The translations under genes and the position numbers were made by a program. From Candidatus Zambryskiibacteriota bacterium (GTDB lineage: Bacteria > Patescibacteriota > Minisyncoccia > Phycocordibacterales > Zambryskibacteraceae): 52,562 nt of DNA. The notes under the pieces were generated by a model that saw nothing but the letters and a program-made list of their open reading frames with translations, was not told where the DNA came from and ran no database searches. Shown here one piece after another: positions 22,676-30,854 of the stretch. The DNA is taken from NCBI GenBank assembly GCA_016180955.1, contig JACPAD010000004.1, positions 1-52,562 of the forward strand. Reading direction: 5' to 3'. Numbering within the stretch: position 1 is the stretch's first letter; each line of letters starts with the position of its first letter.

Positions 22676-23275
22676 ATGACTATAGAGATGAAAAGCTATT
22701 GGGATAACTTACTTAAAAAGGCTAAAGATGCACTTGCCAAAAATATTAATGAGGTTTCAGTCTTATATTCTCTAGTTCAGTTAAACAAGTTTGCGGAGGA
22801 TAGAGGTCGAGAATCAGAATTCCCAACTATTAGGCTTTATCGCGATTGGCTTGTTCATACTGACCTTGATAGACCTCGTCATCTTATCGAGTTCTTTGAA
22901 AAGCTAGACGAGGCAATCGATGATATTCGTAAGGGAGGAGGGATAGAGGTTGCTGAACAAAAAATCGTCATTCCTCTTAAATTTGTAAAACTATTTGATG
23001 AACTCTCCGTTTTGGGTATCTCCTTAGATACAGATCAAAAGGCTTTGTTTATTAAATCTCTTGTAGATGGGCTTATTGATGCTCCACTAAGATGGAAAGG
23101 TAAGCATGTAAAGGAGTTCAGATTCACTTATGATAATTTAAGGAAGAAAGAGCGTGAGTCATATTTTTGCCACATTCAAGGACAGCTTATTCAAGGCGAT
23201 AAGTGGTTTGACGGTCCAGAATTGCATTATGAGGGTGAAGGGGAGGGGGAGTATCCAAGTCAGAAAGCGTTATAA
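22676..23275 (+). CDS. Hypothetical protein, possible HEPN domain (defence-associated)
   Basis: 199 residues, no named family. Mostly helical in the N-terminal half, with R56-D-W-L-V-H61 in the context RLYRDWLVHTDLDRPRH; the R-x4-H motif is the active-site signature of HEPN ribonucleases, and RDWxxH in such a setting is frequent among them. The C-terminus is acidic (EGEGEGE). Its position directly before a C5 methyltransferase, a restriction-like nuclease and Vsr makes a defence role likely. It could act as an abortive-infection RNase or as a control subunit of the R-M genes. Base composition is AT-rich like the rest of the cassette and unlike the flanking genes. Confidence 0.6.
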   Translation: MTIEMKSYWDNLLKKAKDALAKNINEVSVLYSLVQLNKFAEDRGRESEFPTIRLYRDWLVHTDLDRPRHLIEFFEKLDEAIDDIRKGGGIEVAEQKIVIPLKFVKLFDELSVLGISLDTDQKALFIKSLVDGLIDAPLRWKGKHVKEFRFTYDNLRKKERESYFCHIQGQLIQGDKWFDGPELHYEGEGEGEYPSQKAL

Positions 23276-23418
23276 TTATATCTATCCAGTGTTTCCGCAC
23301 AGACTAGGATAGAAACATGAGCTTATCCACAGCCAAAATCTATATTTAGCCTTGTTAAGGCGCAAATAGACCATAATTAAGGGCGGCTTTTCTGTGGAAA
23401 ATCAGGTAGAATAAAGAC
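23276..23418 (+). promoter_or_regulatory. AT-rich intergenic region with inverted DnaA-box-like sites
   Basis: TTATCCACA (23323-23331), identical to the consensus DnaA box, and TTTTCCACA on the opposite strand (23401-23393), 61 bp apart, followed by a TAGAAT -10 box (23407-23412) 6 nt before the methyltransferase ATG. Could reflect DnaA-controlled expression or a replication or maintenance function of the cassette. No dnaA gene or iteron cluster is visible. Confidence 0.4.
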
Positions 23419-24456
23419 ATGCCAGTTGCCAGTCCTCCTAAGATACAAACCACCTCAAGATCAGAAGTTAAGAAGAAAGTTGCGTCTCTAAAAGTTGCAT
23501 CTCTTTTTTCAGGTTCAGGCGGGATAGACTTGGGTTTCAAACAAGAAGGTTTCGAGCTTGTGTGGGCTAATGATCTAAATCACTGGGCTTGCGAAACTTT
23601 CAAAAAGAATTTTGGAAATCACATAGTTGAGGGAAGTATTGTTGATATTTCTGATGATCAAATACCTGAGTGCGATGTAGTCCTGGGCGGTTTTCCATGC
23701 CAAGATTTTTCAGTGATATGGAAGCGTATGGGTCTCAAAACAGAGCGTGGAAATCTTTACCGGCAATTTGTGCGAATTGTGGTTGCTAAACAGCCCAAAA
23801 TATTTGTCGCTGAAAATGTAAAAGGCTTGCTGAGTGCAAATAAAGGAATGGCTGTAGAGCAGATAAAAAAGGATTTTGCTGAAGCTGGTTACAGCGTCAG
23901 GGCGCATCTAATAAATTTTGCCAATTACGGAGCTCCTCAATTGAGGGAAAGAGTGTTAATTATTGGAGTTCGCAATGATTTGGAAAGGGATTTTGAAATG
24001 CCAAGATCAACCCATGATCCAAATACATATATTACTGCCAAAGAGGCATTAAGGGGGGTAAAAAGCGTGCCTTTCAATAATGAACATCAAAAGATTTATC
24101 CTGGCACAGTGGCAAAACTGCGTTTGATCCCTCCGGGCGGAAATTTTATGAACATACCGAAAAAATCTCCGCACTATGTTAAGGGTTTGATATCCCATGT
24201 TTATCGCCGACTCCATCCAGATAAACCATCTACAACTATTATTGCAGGCGGTGGCGGAGGAACATGGGGATACCACTATTTTGAGTTAAGACCTTTGACA
24301 AATAGGGAAAGGGCGCGCTTATTTGGATATCCGGATAATTTTGTTTTTGAAGGCTCAATAACTGAGGTTAGGAGACAAATAGGAAATTCCGTGCCTCCTA
24401 TCGGCATACGACCAATAGCCAAGGCTATTAAGGAATTTTTGAAATTAGTCGGATGA
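23419..24456 (+). CDS. DNA (cytosine-5) methyltransferase
   Basis: 345 residues with the C5-MTase motif set: I FSGSGGIDLGF (30-40, SAM binding), IV GGFPCQDFS with nucleophile Cys94, VI ENVKGL (about 137-142), VIII with LRERV (about 176-180), and X near the C-terminus (RQIGNSVPP). The target recognition region (about 195-285) is short. It protects host DNA from the following nuclease. A leaderless-type promoter precedes it. The stop overlaps the nuclease start as ATGA. The recognition site cannot be deduced from the sequence. Confidence 0.93.
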   Translation: MPVASPPKIQTTSRSEVKKKVASLKVASLFSGSGGIDLGFKQEGFELVWANDLNHWACETFKKNFGNHIVEGSIVDISDDQIPECDVVLGGFPCQDFSVIWKRMGLKTERGNLYRQFVRIVVAKQPKIFVAENVKGLLSANKGMAVEQIKKDFAEAGYSVRAHLINFANYGAPQLRERVLIIGVRNDLERDFEMPRSTHDPNTYITAKEALRGVKSVPFNNEHQKIYPGTVAKLRLIPPGGNFMNIPKKSPHYVKGLISHVYRRLHPDKPSTTIIAGGGGGTWGYHYFELRPLTNRERARLFGYPDNFVFEGSITEVRRQIGNSVPPIGIRPIAKAIKEFLKLVG

Positions 24457-25472
24457 TTTACTCAAATGAAGACACTCATGGTGGCAGCCTGTTAGATGCA
24501 GTCAAAATAGAACTCCCTCGCTCCACAGATGCAGCCATCGCTAGCGGATATGTATCAGATGACATCGTAAGTGAATTTGAGCCGGAATTTTATCGAATAG
24601 CAGAAAATGGAGGACGCTTTCGCCTTTTAGTTGGAATGGCTTTCCATGAAGGGCTATCTGCTAAAAAGCTGAAACATTTACGGGAAGTGGATGCAAAACT
24701 CAAGTCGTTATCGGATAGAAGCGGAATTTTTGTATGCTACTCAAGGAGATTTCATGGGAAAATATACAGCTTTAAAGGAGAAGGGAGCGGGAGAGCTTAT
24801 GTAGGTTCTTCCAATTTTTCTATCAGCGGTTTAAGAGAAAACCTTGAATGCAATGCAGAGATACTCGATGAAGATGCAAGAACAGGTCTCGATGGGTATA
24901 TCGATTATATATTCAATCAAGATAATTCGGTTTCAATAGCAGACGCGGATATAGCTGCGCTTGGAACAGACGAATACAAGAAAAGAATAGCAATAGAGAC
25001 TCTCGATGATCTTGAAAGATATGATCCGGAGACCATCGACACAGCCAGTCTGCAATATTTCGATTATCCCCTCACAAGAGCCGCAAGTTCGGAAAAATCA
25101 AATCTTAATGCATATTTCGGAAAAGGAAGATGGTCCAGAGCAACGGGGAAAATTAAACCCAGACAATGGTATGAGGTTGAGCTTATAGCCCCGCGAGAAA
25201 TTAATAGCCTTTCTATATATCCCCAGGGAGAATTTACTGCTTTTACTAGTGATGGATACGTAATGAATATGATGACAAGCGGAGATAATTATAAAAATAT
25301 TAGATCTACTCCTAAATTAACCATTCTCGGAGAGTGGATTAAAAGCAAGCTCCAGAATAGCGGAGTTTTAGCACCCTTAACGCCAATAACCTCTGAGACA
25401 TTAGCCAAATACGGGAAAGATAATTTGAGATTTTATAAAATCGAGGAAAACAAGTATTATGTTGAGTTCTAG
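24453..25472 (+). CDS. PLD-superfamily restriction endonuclease (NgoFVII-like)
   Basis: 339 residues. One phospholipase-D type active site: H101-G-K103 followed by GSSNFS (118-123), the HxK...N pattern seen in BfiI and NgoFVII-type enzymes, which dimerise to form the full site and cut without metal ions. The N-terminal third is the catalytic domain; the C-terminal half (about 185-339) is probably the DNA recognition part (B3-like or other, not identifiable). Translational coupling to the methyltransferase makes it the cognate restriction enzyme of a type II system. Confidence 0.82.
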   Translation: MIYSNEDTHGGSLLDAVKIELPRSTDAAIASGYVSDDIVSEFEPEFYRIAENGGRFRLLVGMAFHEGLSAKKLKHLREVDAKLKSLSDRSGIFVCYSRRFHGKIYSFKGEGSGRAYVGSSNFSISGLRENLECNAEILDEDARTGLDGYIDYIFNQDNSVSIADADIAALGTDEYKKRIAIETLDDLERYDPETIDTASLQYFDYPLTRAASSEKSNLNAYFGKGRWSRATGKIKPRQWYEVELIAPREINSLSIYPQGEFTAFTSDGYVMNMMTSGDNYKNIRSTPKLTILGEWIKSKLQNSGVLAPLTPITSETLAKYGKDNLRFYKIEENKYYVEF

Positions 25473-25474
25473 CG

Positions 25475-25894
25475 ATGCCAGATACATTTACGAAGAAAAA
25501 ACGAAGCGAGATAATGTCCCGCATACGGGCAAAGAATACAAAACTGGAGAACAACTTTCTTAAAGAGTTAAGCAGTGTTTCTCATAATGCTGGGTATCGA
25601 TACCGCAAGCATTATCTTGGAATAATCGGCAAGCCTGATATTGCTTTTCCGAATAAAAAATTGGCAGTTTTTATTGACGGCTGTTTTTGGCATGGATGCA
25701 AATTGCATAGCAGGGTTCCGCTCTCCAACATTTCATACTGGAAAACTAAACTTGAAAGAAACTGTGCGCGTGATAAAGAGATAAACAGAAAAATAAAGAA
25801 GATGGGATGGCGTGTCATAAGAATATGGGAGCATGAAGCCAAAGGAATGCCGGATAAAGTCATTGCAAAAGTAATGCATGCACTGAGGTCATGA
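25475..25894 (+). CDS. vsr: Very-short-patch repair endonuclease
   Basis: 139 residues; motifs MSRIRAKNTKLE (14-25), GKPDIAFPNKKLAVFIDGCFWHGC with Asp55 and the zinc/active-site residues near Cys70-His73-Cys75, and GWRVIRIWEHE (about 111-121). Vsr nicks 5-prime of T in T:G mismatches arising from deamination of 5-methylcytosine, so it accompanies C5 methyltransferases as here. It begins 2 nt after the nuclease stop. The presence of Vsr fits a methyltransferase that puts 5mC in the host genome. Confidence 0.93.
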   Translation: MPDTFTKKKRSEIMSRIRAKNTKLENNFLKELSSVSHNAGYRYRKHYLGIIGKPDIAFPNKKLAVFIDGCFWHGCKLHSRVPLSNISYWKTKLERNCARDKEINRKIKKMGWRVIRIWEHEAKGMPDKVIAKVMHALRS

Positions 25895-26278
25895 TTGGAA
25901 ATACCCAATATTTCACATTAGTCAGCACATAAGTTGATACATATATCAGCGCAATTTCACTTTTTTGCCTATTTTAATAAAAATATGACTCTAAATACTG
26001 CTAGATTGAGGAAATTTGCTGAAAAATAAAAGCAAACTTTTAAAACCTTTTAAGACTTTTTGAGATCTAGGACTATATAGGTATTTAGGAGGAATCTAGG
26101 AAGCACTTTTCTATCCTAAATATCGCTAATCTCCGATATCTCAAAACTTACCGCACACACGCCAATTACCAGTAGCCAGGTATGTAATTCGGATCCACAT
26201 CGCTTGGCACTGGTGACGATTCTCCACTCAGGAGGAAAATAATTTTACTTTCAATCATTTTTTAGCTACCTTTAATTC
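25895..26278. other. AT-rich intergenic region, no gene seen
   Basis: 384 bp without a convincing reading frame. It contains an inverted repeat ATTTAGGA (near 26081) / TCCTAAAT (near 26114), and a Shine-Dalgarno-like AGGAGGAAAAT at about 26230, too far from ychF to serve it. It probably marks the right edge of the defence cassette. Confidence 0.5.
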
Positions 26279-27106
26279 ATGTCATACTCAGCCCTTAATA
26301 TAGGCATTGTAGGTTTACCTAATGTTGGGAAATCGACGTTATTTAATGCTCTTACGAAGAAGGGTGTGCCAACAGAGAATTATCCTTTCTGTACCATTGA
26401 CCCATCGGTCGGCATTGTACCGGTGCCGGATGAACGACTCGATAAGTTAGCGGCGCTAAGCAAGTCTAAAAAAGTAATTCCCGCCGTGGTGGAATTCGTA
26501 GATATTGCCGGACTGGTTAAAGGTGCTTCGGAGGGGGAAGGGCTCGGCAACAAATTTCTTTCTCATATCCGCGAAGTGGATGCAATTATTGAAGTAGTCA
26601 GAATTTTTCAAGATTCGAACATAATTCACGTCCATGAAAAAGTAGACCCTCTTTTCGATATTGAAATTATTAATCTTGAACTTGAAACGGCCGAAATTAA
26701 AAAGCCCACGCTTTATGTCTTGAATTTTTCCGAAGCGGCACCCAAGGTCCGACCTTTGGAATTGAATTCTAAGGTTGGACCTTTGATTGAAGTGGATCCA
26801 ATCTTCGGTACAGGTTTAGATCAACTTATAAACGAGTCGTACAAACTTCTAAACTTAATAGCTTTCTTTACCACGGGAGAGAAAGAAAGCAGAGCATGGA
26901 CCACTAGGCGAGGATCAACCGCGCCGGAAGCAGGGAAGGCAATTCACACAGACTTTCAAGAAAAATTTATCCGCGCGGAAGTCATCCATTATGACAAGCT
27001 TTTGGAGGCCGGTTCTTACGCAGAGGCTCGCGCCAAAGGCTGGGTGCGAACGGAAGGCAAGGAATATATAGTGCAAGATGGTGATGTCATTGAGTTCCTG
27101 ATTTAA
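26279..27106 (+). CDS. ychF: YchF/Obg-type ribosome-associated ATPase, lacking the helical domain
   Basis: 275 residues against about 363 usual. Present: P-loop GLPNVGKST (12-20), switch [22 protein letters not shown] (about 72-93), base-recognition NFSE (the YchF-type NxxE that favours ATP), and a C-terminal TGS domain ending [11 protein letters not shown]. Missing: the roughly 80-residue coiled-coil A domain, since [10 protein letters not shown] runs straight into [12 protein letters not shown]. Right after this joint a palindromic element (26744-26784) encodes the insertion [15 protein letters not shown]. Loss of the A domain removes part of the ribosome/nucleic-acid contact surface known from YchF/OLA1. 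No leaderless -10 at the 6-nt spacing is seen. Confidence 0.88.
   Translation: MSYSALNIGIVGLPNVGKSTLFNALTKKGVPTENYPFCTIDPSVGIVPVPDERLDKLAALSKSKKVIPAVVEFVDIAGLVKGASEGEGLGNKFLSHIREVDAIIEVVRIFQDSNIIHVHEKVDPLFDIEIINLELETAEIKKPTLYVLNFSEAAPKVRPLELNSKVGPLIEVDPIFGTGLDQLINESYKLLNLIAFFTTGEKESRAWTTRRGSTAPEAGKAIHTDFQEKFIRAEVIHYDKLLEAGSYAEARAKGWVRTEGKEYIVQDGDVIEFLI
26744..26784 (+). repeat. In-frame palindromic element C in ychF
   Basis: AAGGTCCGACCTT (26744-26756) and AAGGTTGGACCTT (26771-26783), inverted with one mismatch. Same core as the element at 30306-30347 in leuS. Confidence 0.75.
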
Positions 27107-27146
27107 AAGTTGTAAGCTATAAACTGTCAGCTGAAAGTTAACTTAT

Positions 27147-28079
27147 ATGAATACAAAAATGACTGCTAAAAATTTCTTCTTGCATTTGGGCGCTATTGTC
27201 ACTTTCTATGCGAGCGCCATTGCCCTTATCACTCTTCTTTTCGAGGCAATAAACTTCGCTTATCCGAAAGTTACTAACGCCTATCAATATTATTTCCCGT
27301 CAATAAGCTTCCAGGTAGCCACTCTTATCGTGGCGTTTCCGCTCTTTCTTCTCCTATCGTGGCTTTTACAGAAAAGCTATGTAGCTGAACCCCAACTGCG
27401 GGAATCCCTCGTGCGCAGATGGCTCGCGTACATCACACTCTTTATTGCCGGAGCGGTTGTGGCGGGCGATCTAATCACTCTGATTTACACGTATCTTGAC
27501 GGTCAGGAGCTAACAACAGGCTTTCTCTTGAAAGTCCTGGCGCTTTTGGCTATCGCGGGCGGAGTGTTTATTTACTACCTTCGCGAGATCAGAAATCAAA
27601 TTGCGTCGCGCGAGAGAAATATCTGGAGAATTGTCGCGTTGGTTGTGGTAATCGGCTCGATAATTTTGGGCTTCATGGTGGTCGGGTCGCCGAAAGCTCA
27701 AAGGGAGCGCAGGTATGATAATCAGAGAGTCCAGGATCTCCAGAGTATCCAGTGGCAAGTGGTCAATTACTATCAGCAAAAAGGCACTCTGCCGAATTCT
27801 CTCGAACAGCTTAGAGACCCCATTTCCGGCTACATGATTCCGACTGATCCGAAAACCGAAGAATCATACGAGTACAAAAAGACCGGCAACCTTGGGTTCG
27901 AACTCTGCGCCACTTTCAATAAGGAAGGCTTTAATGGCATCGGTCTCATGCCGCACCCCTCATATCCTGGAACGATAGCAATCGGAAAAGACGCGGAGAA
28001 CTGGAGCCACGAAGCCGGCCGTACCTGCTTCGACCGCATTATTGATCCAGAACTCTACCCCGTAAGATCGAAGATCTAA
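27147..28079 (+). CDS. DUF5671-type membrane protein
   Basis: 310 residues. Five membrane segments (about 10-32, 50-72, 90-112, 124-145, 162-182) matching the DUF5671 layout, including the charged loop LREIRNQIASRERNIWR. A C-terminal domain follows (about 190-310) starting PKAQRERRYDNQRVQDLQSI and containing WQVVNYYQQKGTLPNSLEQL, a pattern also found in pseudopilin-like proteins, and two Cys that could form a disulfide. The family is widespread in CPR and of unknown function. The stop is directly followed by leuS ATG, so they are co-transcribed. Confidence 0.8.
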   Translation: MNTKMTAKNFFLHLGAIVTFYASAIALITLLFEAINFAYPKVTNAYQYYFPSISFQVATLIVAFPLFLLLSWLLQKSYVAEPQLRESLVRRWLAYITLFIAGAVVAGDLITLIYTYLDGQELTTGFLLKVLALLAIAGGVFIYYLREIRNQIASRERNIWRIVALVVVIGSIILGFMVVGSPKAQRERRYDNQRVQDLQSIQWQVVNYYQQKGTLPNSLEQLRDPISGYMIPTDPKTEESYEYKKTGNLGFELCATFNKEGFNGIGLMPHPSYPGTIAIGKDAENWSHEAGRTCFDRIIDPELYPVRSKI

Positions 28080-30809
28080 ATGCATGAGTACAATCCTAAA
28101 AAGATAGAGAGTAAATGGCAGCAAGAGTGGAAAAAATCTGGAATTTACCAAGCTGAAGATTCTTCAAGGAAACCGAAATACTATGCACTCATAGAATTCC
28201 CATATCCTTCCGGAGACGGTCTTCATGTTGGGCACCCTCGTCCGTACATAGGCCTTGATGTTATTTCGAGGAAGAGAAGAATGGAAGGCTATAATGTGCT
28301 TTATCCTATTGGTTGGGATGCTTTCGGCTTACCGACAGAGAATTACGCTATCAAAACTGGCAAGAATCCGCGGCAGGTTACGAAAGAAAATACCAATACT
28401 TTTCGTCGTCAGATCCAGTCACTTGGCATTTCTTTCGACTGGTCGCGCGAGATTAACACCACTGACCCGAAGTATTACAAATGGACGCAGTGGATATTTC
28501 TAAAATTTTTAGAGAAAGGTCTGGCCTATAAAGCAAAGGTAGCTATTAATTGGTGTCCGAGTTGTAAGATCGGCTTGGCAAACGAAGAGGTGCTGACCCA
28601 TTCGACAAGCTCAGGGCAAGCGGCTGTGTGTGAGCGTTGCGGCACCCCTGTAGAACAGAAAGAAAAAGAGCAGTGGATGCTCGCTATTACAAAATACGCA
28701 GACAAACTTCTCTCTGGTTTAGACGAAGTAGACTATCCGGAGAGAGTAAAAGTGCAACAGAGAAATTGGATAGGGAAATCTGAAGGTGCGCTTATAAAAT
28801 TTGATGATGTAGAAGTCTTCACTACTCGTCCGGATACTATTTTTGGAGCAACTTTTGTAGTTGTTGCAGGCAAGGAGGATAAATTTACCGGCAGATATGT
28901 TACTAATCCAGCTACCAACGAAGAGATTCCGATTTGGGAAGCTGAATATGTATATGGTGATTATGGCACCGGAGCCATTATGGCTGTGCCGGCACACGAC
29001 GAGCGTGACTATGAATTTGCCAAGAAGCATGACTTGCCGATAAGGCATGTAATAATTCCCAAGCTTACCGATCCCAGCAATCCGCATCAGGAAGGAAAAG
29101 AAACAATTTTCAGAAATGCGGTAATTGTAATAGTTCGCAACCCTAAAACGAATGAAATTCTTACTCTGAAGTGGAAGAAACTCCCATGGACTACATTCGT
29201 GATGGGAGGTATTGAAGAAGGGGAGACTCCGGAAGAAGCTGCAATAAGAGAAATTAAGGAAGAAACAGGATACAAGAACGTAAAAATTATAAAACTTCTT
29301 GGCGGCCCGGTACATAATGAGTTTTTCGCTACGCACAAAGATGAGAATCGCATCGCGCATACCCAAGGAGTACTTGCAGAGCTTATTGATGAAGAGAGAG
29401 ATGAAGTTTCAGAAGAAGAGAAGTATAAGTACGAACTCGTCTGGATACCTGACAGTGAGATTGCTCCAGAAGAACTCAAACATACTGAGGCAGGAGAGCT
29501 TTTAAACAGGATTAATTTAGATTCTGCGTATACAGGGGAAGGAATTCTCATAAATTCTGACGGCTTTGATGGACTGGAAAGCGAAGAAGCTAGAGAAAAA
29601 ATTACAGAAAAGTTCGGCAAGAAAGTTATTAAATACAAGCTTCGAGACTGGATTTTCTCTAGGCAGAGATATTGGGGAGAGCCCATACCGGTCGTGCATT
29701 GTGACGAATGCGGTATTGTGCCCATTCCGGAAAAAGATCTGCCGGTAACACTTCCGGAGGTTGAGAATTATCAGCCGACTGATACAGGAGAATCTCCGCT
29801 CGTAAATATAACCGATTGGGTCAATACCACTTGCCCGAAATGTGGAGGCGAGGCTAAAAGGGAGACAGATGTGATGCCCAATTGGGCTGGTTCCTCGTGG
29901 TACTTCTTGCGCTACACCGATCCGGAGAATGACCAAGCTCTAGCAGATAAAAAGAAACTGGAATACTGGATACCGGTGGATTGGTACAACGGTGGCATGG
30001 AACACACCGTTCTCCATCTTCTCTACTCTCGCTTTTGGAATAAATTCCTGTATGACATTGGTGTAGTGCCGGTCGATGAGCCATACAAGAAACGTACATC
30101 ACACGGTCTTATCTTGGCCGAAGGAGGGGAAAAGATGAGCAAATCGAAAGGCAACGTGATAAATCCTGACTCTATCGTAGAACGGTTTGGGGCCGATACT
30201 TTGCGCCTCTATGAGATGTTCATGGGTCCGTTCGAGCAAGCGATAGAGTGGAATGACAGTTCGCTCGCTGGACCGAGAAGATTTTTGGAAAGAGTCTGGC
30301 GACTTAGAGGTCGGACCTCAAATGCTGATTCCAGAGGTCCGACCTCTGGGAGCGAGGTCTTAATACACTCAACCATCAAAAAGGTTTCTGAAGATATTGA
30401 GGCACTCGGATTCAATACTGCTGTTTCAACATTAATGATCTTTGCTAACGACCTCGAAAAGCGAGAGAAAATTTCTAAAGAAGAATACGAAACTTTACTA
30501 AAACTTCTTGCACCATTCGCGCCACACATAATGGAAGAATTGTGGCGCGAGCTTGGGCACCTCGATTCAATTCACAAAGAAAAATGGCCCGAGTACGATG
30601 AAACAAAACTGGTGTCGGAGAATGTTACAATCGTGGTACAGGTCAATGGTAAGGTGAGAGGAAGCCTCACGGCTCCTAGAGATGTAGAAGAAAGCGCAGC
30701 GGTAAAAAACGCTCTGGATTTGCCAGAGATCAAAAAATGGCTTGGGGATAAAAATGTTGAAAAGTCCATCTATGTCCCTAGAAAACTTGTCAATATTGTG
30801 GTTTCCTGA
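28080..30809 (+). CDS. leuS: Leucyl-tRNA synthetase with an inserted Nudix domain
   Basis: Class I synthetase, 909 residues. HVGH (49-52, the HIGH site), KMSKS (685-689), zinc-type CPSC/CERC motifs, and the CP1 editing domain with TTRPDTIFGATF and AVPAHDERDYEFA (editing Asp present). Inside the editing domain, between HVIIPKL and GILINSDGFDGL, about 140 residues (about 340-479) form a complete Nudix domain: Nudix box GG-x4-GE-x7-RE-x2-EE-x-G at 376-398. The rest of the editing domain continues normally, so it is an insertion, not a broken gene. Palindromic elements add STSSGQA (about 174-180) and a segment at 743-756. The Nudix substrate is unknown. Confidence 0.93.
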   Translation: MHEYNPKKIESKWQQEWKKSGIYQAEDSSRKPKYYALIEFPYPSGDGLHVGHPRPYIGLDVISRKRRMEGYNVLYPIGWDAFGLPTENYAIKTGKNPRQVTKENTNTFRRQIQSLGISFDWSREINTTDPKYYKWTQWIFLKFLEKGLAYKAKVAINWCPSCKIGLANEEVLTHSTSSGQAAVCERCGTPVEQKEKEQWMLAITKYADKLLSGLDEVDYPERVKVQQRNWIGKSEGALIKFDDVEVFTTRPDTIFGATFVVVAGKEDKFTGRYVTNPATNEEIPIWEAEYVYGDYGTGAIMAVPAHDERDYEFAKKHDLPIRHVIIPKLTDPSNPHQEGKETIFRNAVIVIVRNPKTNEILTLKWKKLPWTTFVMGGIEEGETPEEAAIREIKEETGYKNVKIIKLLGGPVHNEFFATHKDENRIAHTQGVLAELIDEERDEVSEEEKYKYELVWIPDSEIAPEELKHTEAGELLNRINLDSAYTGEGILINSDGFDGLESEEAREKITEKFGKKVIKYKLRDWIFSRQRYWGEPIPVVHCDECGIVPIPEKDLPVTLPEVENYQPTDTGESPLVNITDWVNTTCPKCGGEAKRETDVMPNWAGSSWYFLRYTDPENDQALADKKKLEYWIPVDWYNGGMEHTVLHLLYSRFWNKFLYDIGVVPVDEPYKKRTSHGLILAEGGEKMSKSKGNVINPDSIVERFGADTLRLYEMFMGPFEQAIEWNDSSLAGPRRFLERVWRLRGRTSNADSRGPTSGSEVLIHSTIKKVSEDIEALGFNTAVSTLMIFANDLEKREKISKEEYETLLKLLAPFAPHIMEELWRELGHLDSIHKEKWPEYDETKLVSENVTIVVQVNGKVRGSLTAPRDVEESAAVKNALDLPEIKKWLGDKNVEKSIYVPRKLVNIVVS
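28601..28621 (+). repeat. In-frame palindromic element A in leuS
   Basis: TTCGACAAGCTCAGGGCAAG followed by C; the same element as 10265-10288 in uvrB minus one base, read in another frame. It lies inside the zinc-binding region between two Cys motifs. Confidence 0.75.
30306..30347 (+). repeat. In-frame palindromic element C in leuS
   Basis: Perfect 14-bp inverted repeat AGAGGTCGGACCTC (30306-30319) / GAGGTCCGACCTCT (30334-30347) around a 14-nt spacer. Same core as the ychF element at 26744-26784. Confidence 0.85.
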
Positions 30810-30815
30810 CCTCGC

Positions 30816-30844
30816 TTGACATAATATTCTGGCAGTGATAGAAA
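30816..30844 (+). promoter_or_regulatory. Promoter of the sigma-4/HARE-HTH gene
   Basis: -35 TTGACA (30816-30821), 17-nt spacer, -10 TAGAAA (30839-30844). The predicted start gives a leader of only a few nucleotides before ATG 30855. Confidence 0.6.
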
Positions 30845-30854
30845 TAGGTTAAAT

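Noticed and set aside
28719..29725. Long minus-strand frames opposite leuS
   Set aside because: Composition is that of antisense coding DNA; no start signals, and the plus-strand LeuRS-Nudix frame is continuous and motif-rich.
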